The notes beneath the pieces were generated by a model that worked only from the letters and a program-made list of their open reading frames with translations, made no database searches and was not told the origin of the DNA. A program made the translations under genes and the position numbers. From Methanobrevibacter sp. (GTDB taxonomy: Archaea > Methanobacteriota > Methanobacteria > Methanobacteriales > Methanobacteriaceae): a DNA stretch of 20,582 nucleotides. Positions 6,852 through 14,613 of this stretch are shown one piece after another; position 1 is the first letter of the stretch, and each line of letters starts with the position of its first letter. Location: assembly GCF_015062985.1 (NCBI RefSeq), contig NZ_SUTI01000012.1:28999-49580 (forward strand). The letters are read 5' to 3'.

Positions 6852-7544
6852 TCACTTTCTTGCAACGACTGTTACCCAGTCAACGAACTTATCTGAAAAG
6901 GATACATTACTATAATCATCATTTACCCTATTTTCTTTTCCATTGGATTTAATAATCTCTTCTTTCTTTCTACCGTCCCTTATATAAGCAGTAATTTCGC
7001 TATAATTGTTATTTCGTAAAAATGAACTAATTTCTTCGTCAGTGTATAATTCCATGTCAATAAATTGTTTCCAGAATTTCATGATGAGATTATCTGATCC
7101 GTTTGACTCCATTCCAATTAAAAATGTTCCGCCGGGTTTCAGCACCCTTTTAACTTCGCCGAAGCATTTTTCAATATCCGGCCAGAAATAAACGGTTTCA
7201 AATGCTGTGACTATATCAAAAGTGTTGTCTTCAAAAGGCAGCTTTGCGACATTGCCTTCAAGAACCTTGACTTTACCGTCATATATTTCCTGGCGGTTTA
7301 CCTCCCGGGATAGATTCACACTTTCGATGCTGTAATCAACACCGTATACCATTTTTGCCTTTTTGGCCATTCTGTTAATGTTTATTCCGCCGCCGCAACC
7401 TATGTCCAGTACTATGTCATCCGGTTTTATGTCCAAATGTTTTAATCCCCATAGTGAAACCGGAGTGTGCTCTTTATTCATTGATTTTAATTGTATATTT
7501 CCCAATTTTCCTTTTGGTTTTCTCATATTGTCAAAAAATCCCAT
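6852..7544 (-). CDS. Class I SAM-dependent methyltransferase (UbiE-like)
   Basis: A 230-residue Rossmann methyltransferase with motif I LDIGCGGG at residues 46-53, acidic VYGVDYS, LPFEDNTFDIVTAFETVYFWPD near 102-123 and RVLKPGGTFLIG near 135-146. The start is the ATG at 7544, which shares its A with the TGA of the upstream membrane methyltransferase and has AAGGTGA just before it; translational coupling is likely. It is a paralogue of the + strand methyltransferase at 4485-5156 but has a longer, Lys/Asn-rich segment near residues 190-212. The acceptor is unknown. It is the second gene of a minus-strand operon of three methyltransferases and a ferredoxin, downstream of a metal-box-like palindrome. 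A role in modifying a small molecule such as a metallophore or lipid is inference. Confidence 0.85.
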   Translation of the reverse strand: MGFFDNMRKPKGKLGNIQLKSMNKEHTPVSLWGLKHLDIKPDDIVLDIGCGGGININRMAKKAKMVYGVDYSIESVNLSREVNRQEIYDGKVKVLEGNVAKLPFEDNTFDIVTAFETVYFWPDIEKCFGEVKRVLKPGGTFLIGMESNGSDNLIMKFWKQFIDMELYTDEEISSFLRNNNYSEITAYIRDGRKKEEIIKSNGKENRVNDDYSNVSFSDKFVDWVTVVARK

Positions 7545-8023
7545 CAAATCACCTTCGGAATGAATCTGTTAACTTTTTTAGAATATTCTATATAATCTTT
7601 GCCAAATTTGTCAACTAGCCATTTCTCTTCGGTTTTTATCATTGCAACTGTTAAAAATGCCCAAAAAATCACCGGCAAGATAAATAAAATGATATTTTGG
7701 CTAATCAATATTAATCCTGTTGCAATATAGAAAAATGCGGCATATATTGGGTGACGTACATAAGCGTATATTCCAGTTGTAACCAGTTTATTGTTTTCAA
7801 CTTCCCGGTCAATTTTTGAGATTAGAACCGCTTGAATCCAAAAAGCGATTCCAGAAATTATTAATATTATCCCAAAAATTAAAAAGACCATATTTAATTC
7901 GTTTATTTTATAAACTGGAATTATATGGTAGTATGAAAGAATGGAGGAAATTATTGTTAAGATTCCAATTATCAAAACTAAATATGGTCCCACACCAAAA
8001 GTTGGCAAATGATTTTCATCCAT
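7544..8023 (-). CDS. Membrane methyltransferase, isoprenylcysteine/phospholipid methyltransferase-like
   Basis: A 159-residue integral membrane protein with four or five hydrophobic segments (about 13-31, 45-66, 94-107, 110-127). The C-terminal half carries the ICMT/PEMT-type signature: GIYAYVRHPIYA (residues 84-95, with the Arg-His-Pro triad) and TEEKWLVDKFGKDYIEYSKKV near 131-151. Such enzymes use SAM to methylate lipid-linked or isoprenylated carboxyl groups or phospholipid amines at the membrane. The true acceptor is unknown, and archaeal and bacterial members often serve other pathways. The ATG at 8023 is the only sensible start. No clear ribosome site is seen, and a TATA-like element lies 17-27 bases upstream (8040-8050), so a leaderless or nearly leaderless mRNA is likely. 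The palindrome at 8052-8069 sits directly against that promoter. Confidence 0.8.
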   Translation of the reverse strand: MDENHLPTFGVGPYLVLIIGILTIISSILSYYHIIPVYKINELNMVFLIFGIILIISGIAFWIQAVLISKIDREVENNKLVTTGIYAYVRHPIYAAFFYIATGLILISQNIILFILPVIFWAFLTVAMIKTEEKWLVDKFGKDYIEYSKKVNRFIPKVI

Positions 8024-8051
8024 AATAATATTATGTTTTTATACTATAAAT

Positions 8052-8069
8052 ATTTAGGTATACCTAAAT
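8052..8069. promoter_or_regulatory. Metal-repressor-like operator of the methyltransferase operon
   Basis: This is a perfect 18-bp palindrome, ATTTAGGTATACCTAAAT. It lies just upstream of the likely TATA/BRE region (8040-8050) of the minus-strand methyltransferase operon and 17 bases past the end of the transporter operon. The TTTAGG-N4-CCTAAA shape is that of DtxR/IdeR/MntR-family operators. A second copy precedes the transporter operon at 14422-14437. The repressor itself is not in the window. Confidence 0.65.
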
Positions 8070-8085
8070 TTTATTGAAGTTGAGT

Positions 8086-9531
8086 TTAACATCTTAAGAA
8101 GAAATCTTTCAGCTTATTTTCATCAATCTTATAGTTGTCAATGATTTTGCCATCATCGAAATGCATGATATGAGAACATGTCTCGCAAATCAGTTCAAAA
8201 TCATGTGTTATGATAAAGGAAGTGATTCCCAAGCTTTGCAGATACCTTAGGTTTTCAGCCACTTTCATCATGTTTTTCAAATCAAGCCCGCTTGTTGGCT
8301 CATCAAAAATCAGTATTTCCTTTTTAGAAGCTATGGCAGATGCAATTGCCACCCTTTGCTTTTCACCTCCGGATAATGCCATTGGATGAGCATCCTTTAG
8401 ATGGATCAAATTAAGATTTTCAAGAATGCCTTCAGCCAATTCCACATCCTCTTCATCCATGCTCAATAAGACTTCATCAAGAACGCTTTCTGTAAAGAGT
8501 TGGTGATTCACATCCTGCATTACCATATAGGATTTATTAAGTCGGTCTTTTCGCTTTAGGGTTTTTCCATCATAGATTAGCTCACCTTTGCAGGTTCTTT
8601 TAAGACCGCATAAGCAATTTGCAAACGTTGATTTTCCAGCACCGTTCTTGCCGATGATGGCTATAATCTCATTTTTTGGAATTTTAACATTATCGATATC
8701 TAAAACTTGAGTTTTACCATAGTTTAATTTGAAGTTTTTAAGTTCTAAAAATTCCTGATTATCAGAATAATATTCCTTTCCTTTTAATTCAAGATTATCT
8801 AGATTTAATTGCCTTAATCCAAAATCTCTATGATTTATATTCCTAAATTCGTCAATTGACCATTTATTAGTAATTTTTCCATCTTTAACAAATATTACCT
8901 TATCGACAACTTCATTCAAAAAGAATAGCTTATGTTCAGCTATAATCACAGTTTTTCCTTGCTTTTTCCATTTTTTAATAATATTTTCCAGATCCCAACT
9001 CGATTTAGAATCCAAGTTAGATGAAGGTTCATCTAAAACTAAAATATCCGGTTCGACTGCAGATACTGATGCGCAGGCAATTTTTTGCTTTTCACCACCA
9101 GACAATTTGAAAATGTTTTTATCAATTAAGTTAATAATATTAAAATCATTGACTACCCTATCTAACCTTTTTTTAATCTCATCAACACTCATGGATAAAT
9201 TTTCACATCCAAAAACCAGTTCACTTGTCGTATCAACATTGAAGAATTGAGTTTTCGGATTCTGAAAAACTGACCCGATATGTTTTGAAATTTCATATAT
9301 GGGCATTTCACTGATTAAATCACTGCCCAAATAAACGCTTCCTTCACGTTTGCCGTCAAAGAAATTTGGAATCAAACCGTTTAGGAAACGTGTGAGCGTT
9401 GTTTTTCCACAGCCTGACTCGCCACAAAGCAGAATGACCTCTCCTTTTTCAACATTTAAATTCATGTCAGTTATATTTTGAACATTTCTATTGTTTTCGT
9501 ATGAAAATGAAACATCTTCCATTTTAAGCAA
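8086..9531 (-). CDS. ECF transporter ATPase, fused double ABC domain (EcfA-EcfA')
   Basis: A 481-residue protein with two complete ABC ATPase domains, as in fused CbiO/EcfA pairs that power energy-coupling-factor importers. Domain 1 has Walker A GESGCGKT (37-44), signature LSGGEKQK (143-150) and Walker B ILVLDEP (163-169). Domain 2 has Walker A GKNGAGKS (294-301), signature LSGGEKQR (386-393) and ILIFDEP (406-412). Both retain their catalytic Glu and switch His (EH at 199-200, TH at 442-443). It overlaps the end of ecfT by eight bases if the TTG at 9531 is used, which a GAGGTG six bases upstream supports; the ATG at 9522 is the alternative and would shorten it by three residues. It is the last gene of the five-gene transporter operon and works with the adjacent EcfT and S component. 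Confidence 0.9.
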   Translation of the reverse strand: MLKMEDVSFSYENNRNVQNITDMNLNVEKGEVILLCGESGCGKTTLTRFLNGLIPNFFDGKREGSVYLGSDLISEMPIYEISKHIGSVFQNPKTQFFNVDTTSELVFGCENLSMSVDEIKKRLDRVVNDFNIINLIDKNIFKLSGGEKQKIACASVSAVEPDILVLDEPSSNLDSKSSWDLENIIKKWKKQGKTVIIAEHKLFFLNEVVDKVIFVKDGKITNKWSIDEFRNINHRDFGLRQLNLDNLELKGKEYYSDNQEFLELKNFKLNYGKTQVLDIDNVKIPKNEIIAIIGKNGAGKSTFANCLCGLKRTCKGELIYDGKTLKRKDRLNKSYMVMQDVNHQLFTESVLDEVLLSMDEEDVELAEGILENLNLIHLKDAHPMALSGGEKQRVAIASAIASKKEILIFDEPTSGLDLKNMMKVAENLRYLQSLGITSFIITHDFELICETCSHIMHFDDGKIIDNYKIDENKLKDFFLRC

Positions 9532-10243
9532 TCAAAACACCTCTTAAAAAGTTATAGGCATATATTCCAAAACCGATGAATGTTATTGCCAAAAGGGTAT
9601 AGTCCAGTTTGGTTAATTTGACTTCAAGCAAATGAGTTCTAGGCTCTGGATTACTAAGTCCTCTTGTTAAGGAGGCAGCTGACAGTTCATCAGCAGTTTT
9701 AATCGCACTGATTAAAATTGGAATCATATAAAATTCTAATAGTTTTAAAGGGTTTTTCAAGGATTTAACAGTTAATCCAAAGCCTCTCATTTTCATTGCA
9801 TTAGTTATTGATTTAATTTCTTCAACTACTGATGGGATATATCTAAAAACAACTGAAACCGGTATGATAATATCTCGGGGAATATTGCTTTTCTCCATTG
9901 ATGCAATAAATTCACTTACTTTTGTGGTTGTTATAGTATAGTATCCCATCATAAGAATGGGCATCATTCTAGAGACAGTATAGCTAAATGTAATCATTAT
10001 TATTGCAGTCAGTCCTGTTGCAGTGGGGAGAATATGAATTTGAATATATTTTGCCAGAACATAAACTACAATATATATTAATGCTGATTTTTTATGATTT
10101 GAAAATAATAAGCAGATAAATGGAATTAAAACTAGAATTCCACTAATATATAGTGACACATCATTAAAAACCATAAAACTTAAAATAACCAGAATAATAA
10201 TTTTAGTTCTTGGATCCAGATTAAAATTTAGTTCTAATCCCAT
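9524..10243 (-). CDS. ECF transporter transmembrane coupling component (EcfT/CbiQ family)
   Basis: A 239-residue membrane protein of the CbiQ/EcfT family, with about five hydrophobic segments. It couples ATP hydrolysis by the EcfA domains to the substrate-binding S component. Numbered from an upstream in-frame GTG two residues earlier, the two coupling-helix Arg-Gly motifs that contact the ATPases are AMKMRGF near 151-157 and ASLTRGL near 192-198. The N-terminal LDPRTKI is also typical. I prefer the ATG at 10243 because TTAGGTG upstream is correctly spaced for it; the GTG at 10249 is the alternative. It follows the S component by eight bases and overlaps or abuts the ATPase gene, so the three are co-translated. 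Confidence 0.9.
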   Translation of the reverse strand: MGLELNFNLDPRTKIIILVILSFMVFNDVSLYISGILVLIPFICLLFSNHKKSALIYIVVYVLAKYIQIHILPTATGLTAIIMITFSYTVSRMMPILMMGYYTITTTKVSEFIASMEKSNIPRDIIIPVSVVFRYIPSVVEEIKSITNAMKMRGFGLTVKSLKNPLKLLEFYMIPILISAIKTADELSAASLTRGLSNPEPRTHLLEVKLTKLDYTLLAITFIGFGIYAYNFLRGVLIA

Positions 10244-10251
10244 AATCACAC

Positions 10252-10833
10252 CTAAGCTATACCGGCTTTCTCAAAGTGTTTTTTGAGCACGATTTTTCCA
10301 AGATATGCACTTGCAACTCCTGCAATGAATGTTAAAATAAATAGGATTATTAAAACTCCATTGTTAAGGAAGGGCGCAATGACATTAACATAATCATTTC
10401 CCATTGAAACGCGCATTGCTTCCATGAAATAATCTCTCAAAATGAAAAACGGCAACATATTACCCATAATTCCCATTATAAAAACACCATGACTTATAAT
10501 TGAGTTTTTCATTGATGAATAATTCCCAATTTTTAAGATACAATCAGCAATGAATGCAAATAAGGTAAATACAACTATAGGCACCCATGTGTGTCCGCTT
10601 AAAAACATTACAATTCCCAGAATTAATCCCAGTAGTGTAACCATTCCAAATTTAGAAACCCTTGTTAAAAACAACATGTATGGGATTCCACAAATCAACG
10701 CTGCCAATATCGGCAGTGCCAACATTAAAATAGGAATATATCCCAGCATTCCAAATGCAAATATCAACACTATTAAAATCACTGCAAAAATACCGACAGT
10801 GATTAAATCTTTTACATTTAATCTTTCAGACAT
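10252..10833 (-). CDS. ECF transporter S component, MptD/Trep_Strep-like
   Basis: A 193-residue, very hydrophobic protein with about six membrane segments. Its size and position directly before EcfT and EcfA identify it as the substrate-binding S component. The N-terminal LNVKDLITVGIFAVI and the mid-protein patterns ICGIPYMLF and GHTWVPIVVFTLFAFIAD resemble the MptD (Trep_Strep) group of S components, whose substrates are not settled. In bacteria this group is often found beside paired exporter-fold ABC genes and an AraC regulator, as here. A TTTAGGAGA site lies about nine bases before the ATG at 10833. The substrate cannot be read from sequence; a metal chelate is my inference from neighbours and operator. 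Confidence 0.75.
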   Translation of the reverse strand: MSERLNVKDLITVGIFAVILIVLIFAFGMLGYIPILMLALPILAALICGIPYMLFLTRVSKFGMVTLLGLILGIVMFLSGHTWVPIVVFTLFAFIADCILKIGNYSSMKNSIISHGVFIMGIMGNMLPFFILRDYFMEAMRVSMGNDYVNVIAPFLNNGVLIILFILTFIAGVASAYLGKIVLKKHFEKAGIA

Positions 10834-10863
10834 AATTTTTTCTCCTAAAGTTTTTTAAGGGAA

Positions 10864-12609
10864 TCAGATTGCCCATTCCCCACTTAAATTTTGCAAATCG
10901 ACCATTTTTTTGAATAGTCCATTTTGAGCCAATAATTCCTCAGGTGAACCTTGCTCGGAGATTCTACCCTCATCGAGAACTATAATTTTATCGGCATTGG
11001 CTATTGTACGCATCCTGTGAGCAATAATTATCACGGTTTTGTTTTTAATAAGCTCTGATAATGCTTTTTGGATTTTGGATTCATTTTCAACATCCAAAAA
11101 TGATGTTGCCTCATCCAAAAGAATCACATTGGCGTCTTTCAACATTGCCCTTGCAATTGAAATTCTTTGCCTTTGACCACCGGACAATAGCTCACCATTT
11201 TCACCAATGACTGTATTATACCCATCAGGCAGCTTTTGGACAAACTCCTCACATTCAGCTAGGCGTGCAGCCTCTATTACTTCTTCATCGGTTGCATCCT
11301 TTTTCCCGACTCTGATATTTTCCAGAATTGAGGTATTGAACAGTATCACATCCTGGAAAACAATTGAAAAGTTTTCCAGAAGTTTTTCACTATCCAATTT
11401 TGACAGGTCTTGGCCTCCCAAAATTACTTCACCAGAAACTGGATCCCAGAATCTTGCCGCCAGTTTTGAAACAGTGGATTTTCCGCCACCTGAAGGACCT
11501 ACAAGTGCTGTGACTTCTCCCTGTTTTGCTGTAAAATTAATATCGGTCAAAACATTTTTCAAATCATCATAATTGAAATCGACATCCTTAAATTCAATGT
11601 CATAACCGTCTAACGAATATTCGGTTAGCCCTTCTTCAACAACCAATGATTCGATTTCTTTTGTTCTTTCAATTTTTATATCCATCATGAGTATTTCAGA
11701 TAAAAACATCAAACCGTTTTCAACAGGGGCATAAACTGTAGCGGAAGCTATCAGGAATATCAGAAGTGTGAAGAGGGACACTTGTGAATTCATTATCAAG
11801 TAGGAGCCTAGAAGAATTACGGAAACTATTCCTAAATTCAAGACAACTTTACCTGTTATCACTCCGGCAGCGGCCATTAATTCCGCTTTGATTCTTGATT
11901 TTTCAATTTTGGAAGTTAATGCAGAAATCTTTCCAAAGTATTCGTCCTGATGGTTGTATGACTTTAAGTCTCTAACAGATTCTATGCATTCCTGCATTCT
12001 GTCTCCGCAGTCAAGCAAATCTGCCATGACAATTTCCCCACCTTTGTAGATGAGAATTTTTGAAGCGTATAATATTGCAAAAGCAACAGGGACCGGCCAC
12101 AATAGTGCAATAGCTAATCTCCAATCAAAGGCTAACATACCAATTGCAACAAGACATAGTGAAATAATTGAACCGAGCAATTGTGGAATGGCATGTGAGA
12201 AGACATGTTCCAAATCGGTGCAGTCATTCATGATTGTTGCTGTAAGGTCCGCCAGGTCCCTGTTTTCGAAAAATGACAATGGAAGCTTTCTTAAGTTTTC
12301 ACCCAGATTGATTCTTCTGTTTTCACTTTCTGTGTATGTTGTATTGAATACGAAGTGGTATTGTTTCCATGCCAATGCAAAGATGATTCCCAAAACAATC
12401 AATATCAATACGATAAACATTCCGAGGTTGGGATCAATTATTTCCCCACCGGTCAATGGTCCTATCCACATGTAAATGAGCAATGCATATAAACCGACAG
12501 GCAACATGAATGCAATGTTTAAAAGCGCTGTGTAGATGATTCCTTTAATTAAGTTATCGGAACCCTCTTTTGTAAGTCCAAATCTTTCAGTAAAATATTC
12601 AGATATCAT
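10864..12609 (-). CDS. Half-size ABC transporter, membrane plus ATPase domains (IrtB/YbtQ-like)
   Basis: A 581-residue protein with an exporter-fold membrane domain of about six helices (residues 20-310), then an ATPase: Walker A GPSGGGKS (371-378), signature LSGGQRQR (475-482), Walker B VILLDEAT (495-502) and switch His531. The D-loop region reads SFLDVENE and the tail SGEWAI, both like the YbtQ/IrtB group, where exporter-fold half transporters import ferric siderophores as heterodimers with a partner. The partner here is the preceding gene, whose stop codon directly abuts this ATG with no gap, so coupling is tight. Plain export of a drug or peptide is the alternative. The siderophore-type role rests on residue patterns and context and was not tested. 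Confidence 0.85.
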   Translation of the reverse strand: MISEYFTERFGLTKEGSDNLIKGIIYTALLNIAFMLPVGLYALLIYMWIGPLTGGEIIDPNLGMFIVLILIVLGIIFALAWKQYHFVFNTTYTESENRRINLGENLRKLPLSFFENRDLADLTATIMNDCTDLEHVFSHAIPQLLGSIISLCLVAIGMLAFDWRLAIALLWPVPVAFAILYASKILIYKGGEIVMADLLDCGDRMQECIESVRDLKSYNHQDEYFGKISALTSKIEKSRIKAELMAAAGVITGKVVLNLGIVSVILLGSYLIMNSQVSLFTLLIFLIASATVYAPVENGLMFLSEILMMDIKIERTKEIESLVVEEGLTEYSLDGYDIEFKDVDFNYDDLKNVLTDINFTAKQGEVTALVGPSGGGKSTVSKLAARFWDPVSGEVILGGQDLSKLDSEKLLENFSIVFQDVILFNTSILENIRVGKKDATDEEVIEAARLAECEEFVQKLPDGYNTVIGENGELLSGGQRQRISIARAMLKDANVILLDEATSFLDVENESKIQKALSELIKNKTVIIIAHRMRTIANADKIIVLDEGRISEQGSPEELLAQNGLFKKMVDLQNLSGEWAI

Positions 12610-14400
12610 TTATGCCACCTCACTTTTTACTTTCCATTGAATGGATTGGTTGAATTCATCCCACATTCTTGAATAAAGGCCTTGATTTTCAACTAAATTA
12701 TCGTGATTGCCTTCTTCTACAATCCGTCCGTTTTCAACAACATAAATCTTATCCACATTCTTGACTGTGGACAATCTATGTGCAATCATAATGACGGTTT
12801 TATCTTTGGTGATTTCTGAAATCGCCTTTTGAATCATATATTCATTTTCCGGATCTGCTAGAGCGGTAGCTTCGTCCAGAATAATGATTGGAGCATCCTT
12901 AAGAATAGCTCTTGCAAGCGCAATTCTTTGCTGCTGACCTCCTGAAAGATATGTTCCTTCAGTTCCGATTACAGTATCGATTCCATTAGGCAATTCATCA
13001 ATGATATCATCACACTGGGCCAAGCTTAATGCCTTTTTAACATCTTCTCTGGAAGCCCCTTTACGACCGATGGCCACATTATTGTAGATTGAATCTTTAA
13101 ACAATGTGGTGTTTTGGAATACGAATGAAATGTTTTCCATTAAATCTTTTGTTGAGATATCCCTGACGTCAACATCACCGACTTTAATAGAACCTTCATC
13201 AACGTCCCAGAATCTTGGTATTAATGAAGCTATTGTTGTTTTTCCGCCACCGGATGGCCCAACTAATGCAACAGTTTCATTTTCATTGATTCTTAAATCA
13301 ACGTCATTTAAGATATGTTCATCACCATCAGTCTTTTCATAGTCAAAATAGACTCCTTCAAATTCAATTGAATGATTTTTAGGCTTTTGAGGATTGTCTG
13401 TTTCAACTAAAGGTTTTTCGGCTAAAATTTCTTCAATGCCTCCCAAAGCATGGCTTGCCAGCATCCAATCCTGTGAAACTGTCATTATTTTATTCATCAT
13501 TACAGCGCAAATCGGGGTGAAGATTACATAAAACATGAAATCGGCTAGGAACTTTTTATCAACTACAGATCCTGCAAGCAATATTCCGGCAGGAATCAAC
13601 AGTGCAAAAAATCCGTTAATGGATACAGTAAATGCAGTCATCGGAAGCTGAGTTGACAGGGAATAATTGGCTGAGAATTTTGCATAATTCTTGATAGCGT
13701 CAATGAAGTTTTTAAATGAATAAACACTTTGCTGGAATGCCTTTGTAACTGGAATTCCCCTAACATATTCCACTGCTTCACCGTTCATCTTTTCCAGGTA
13801 AGTCTGATATTGAACCATAATGTTTTGGGATTCAGAAGAAAACATCGGATACATGAATATGAAACATAATACGATTGGTATTAAACATATTAAACCTAAA
13901 AGCCAATCAAAGCTGAATAACAATATCAGAAATGCTATTGGAGTCACAATGGCTCCTGTAAGGTCAAACAGCTGGTGGGCCAAAAATGTTTCAGTTTTTG
14001 AAGTACTGTAATCAATTACTTTCCTCAGTCCTCCACTGGTATGGTTTGAGAAATATCCCAGCGGCAGTTTAAGCAAGTGATTTATCGCTGCATCTTTCAT
14101 ATTCTTTTCGTTTTTAAATGCAGATAGGTGTGTTCCCATCAAGCCGAAAAAGTTTAGAGCAATTCCGGCTATTGCAAATGCAAATGCATTGAATGCATAT
14201 GTATCCAGGTTCTGTGCCTGAGAGAAGTTTGGCGCAACAGTTAAGATGGCATTTACAACATTCCATATGTATATGAATGGGATTAACAGGCATATTGCAC
14301 TTAAAGCAGACAATATCATACCCAATATTGACAGATATTTATAATTGCCCGAATAATTCAATAATCGTATGAATTTATTTTTACTTTGAGTATTTGACAT
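12610..14400 (-). CDS. Half-size ABC transporter, membrane plus ATPase domains (IrtA/YbtP-like)
   Basis: A 596-residue exporter-fold half transporter and the first gene of the transporter operon. About six membrane helices fill residues 20-305. The ATPase has Walker A GPSGGGKT (381-388), Q-loop FQNTTLF near 428-434, signature LSGGQQQR (485-492), Walker B IIILDEAT (505-512) and switch His541. After Walker B it reads ALADPENE rather than the common SALD form, a pattern I associate with the YbtP/IrtA group of siderophore transporters. It likely pairs with the next gene to form a heterodimer. A clear AAGGAG site is seven bases before the ATG at 14400. A metal-box-like palindrome at 14422-14437 lies between promoter and gene, so repression by a metal-loaded DtxR-type protein is likely. 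Confidence 0.85.
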   Translation of the reverse strand: MSNTQSKNKFIRLLNYSGNYKYLSILGMILSALSAICLLIPFIYIWNVVNAILTVAPNFSQAQNLDTYAFNAFAFAIAGIALNFFGLMGTHLSAFKNEKNMKDAAINHLLKLPLGYFSNHTSGGLRKVIDYSTSKTETFLAHQLFDLTGAIVTPIAFLILLFSFDWLLGLICLIPIVLCFIFMYPMFSSESQNIMVQYQTYLEKMNGEAVEYVRGIPVTKAFQQSVYSFKNFIDAIKNYAKFSANYSLSTQLPMTAFTVSINGFFALLIPAGILLAGSVVDKKFLADFMFYVIFTPICAVMMNKIMTVSQDWMLASHALGGIEEILAEKPLVETDNPQKPKNHSIEFEGVYFDYEKTDGDEHILNDVDLRINENETVALVGPSGGGKTTIASLIPRFWDVDEGSIKVGDVDVRDISTKDLMENISFVFQNTTLFKDSIYNNVAIGRKGASREDVKKALSLAQCDDIIDELPNGIDTVIGTEGTYLSGGQQQRIALARAILKDAPIIILDEATALADPENEYMIQKAISEITKDKTVIMIAHRLSTVKNVDKIYVVENGRIVEEGNHDNLVENQGLYSRMWDEFNQSIQWKVKSEVA

Positions 14401-14421
14401 AATAAACTCCTTAAAATTTAA

Positions 14422-14437
14422 TTTAGGAATGCCTAAA
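14422..14437. promoter_or_regulatory. Metal-repressor-like operator of the transporter operon
   Basis: TTTAGGAATGCCTAAA has perfect 6-base arms around four bases, the same TTTAGG-N4-CCTAAA design as the site at 8052-8069. It lies 22 bases before the first transporter start codon and just downstream of a TATA-like TTTTAAATT (minus strand, about 14438-14446), where a bound repressor would cover the transcription start. Confidence 0.6.
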
Positions 14438-14549
14438 AATTTAAAATAACCCTAAAAGGATATTCTTTTAAAATATCTTAAAATAAATAAAAGAACAATT
14501 TTGTTTGTATTTTTAAAAAAAATAATTAGGCATATCCTTGTTTTCATTA

Positions 14550-14581
14550 ATAACTATTTTAAAATATGCATATATAGTTAT
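14550..14581. promoter_or_regulatory. Hairpin after the AraC-type gene
   Basis: ATAACTAT (14550-14557) and ATAGTTAT (14574-14581) are exact reverse complements around a 16-base AT-rich loop, 33 bases past the regulator stop codon on the minus strand. It could be a weak terminator separating the regulator from the transporter operon, or a regulator site. The loop region also contains a TATA-like ATATATGCATATTTT. No T-run follows. Confidence 0.3.
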
Positions 14582-14613
14582 TTGAACTAAAAGGACAAAA
14601 CTATACCAAAAAG

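Noticed and set aside
11207..12475. Long + strand open frames (up to 141 codons) within the ABC transporter genes
   Set aside because: They lie antisense to well-conserved ABC domains and have no family features or start signals.
14401..14613. A cobalamin or other riboswitch before the transporter operon
   Set aside because: Only short AT-rich hairpins and a protein-operator-like palindrome are visible; no conserved riboswitch core could be recognised.
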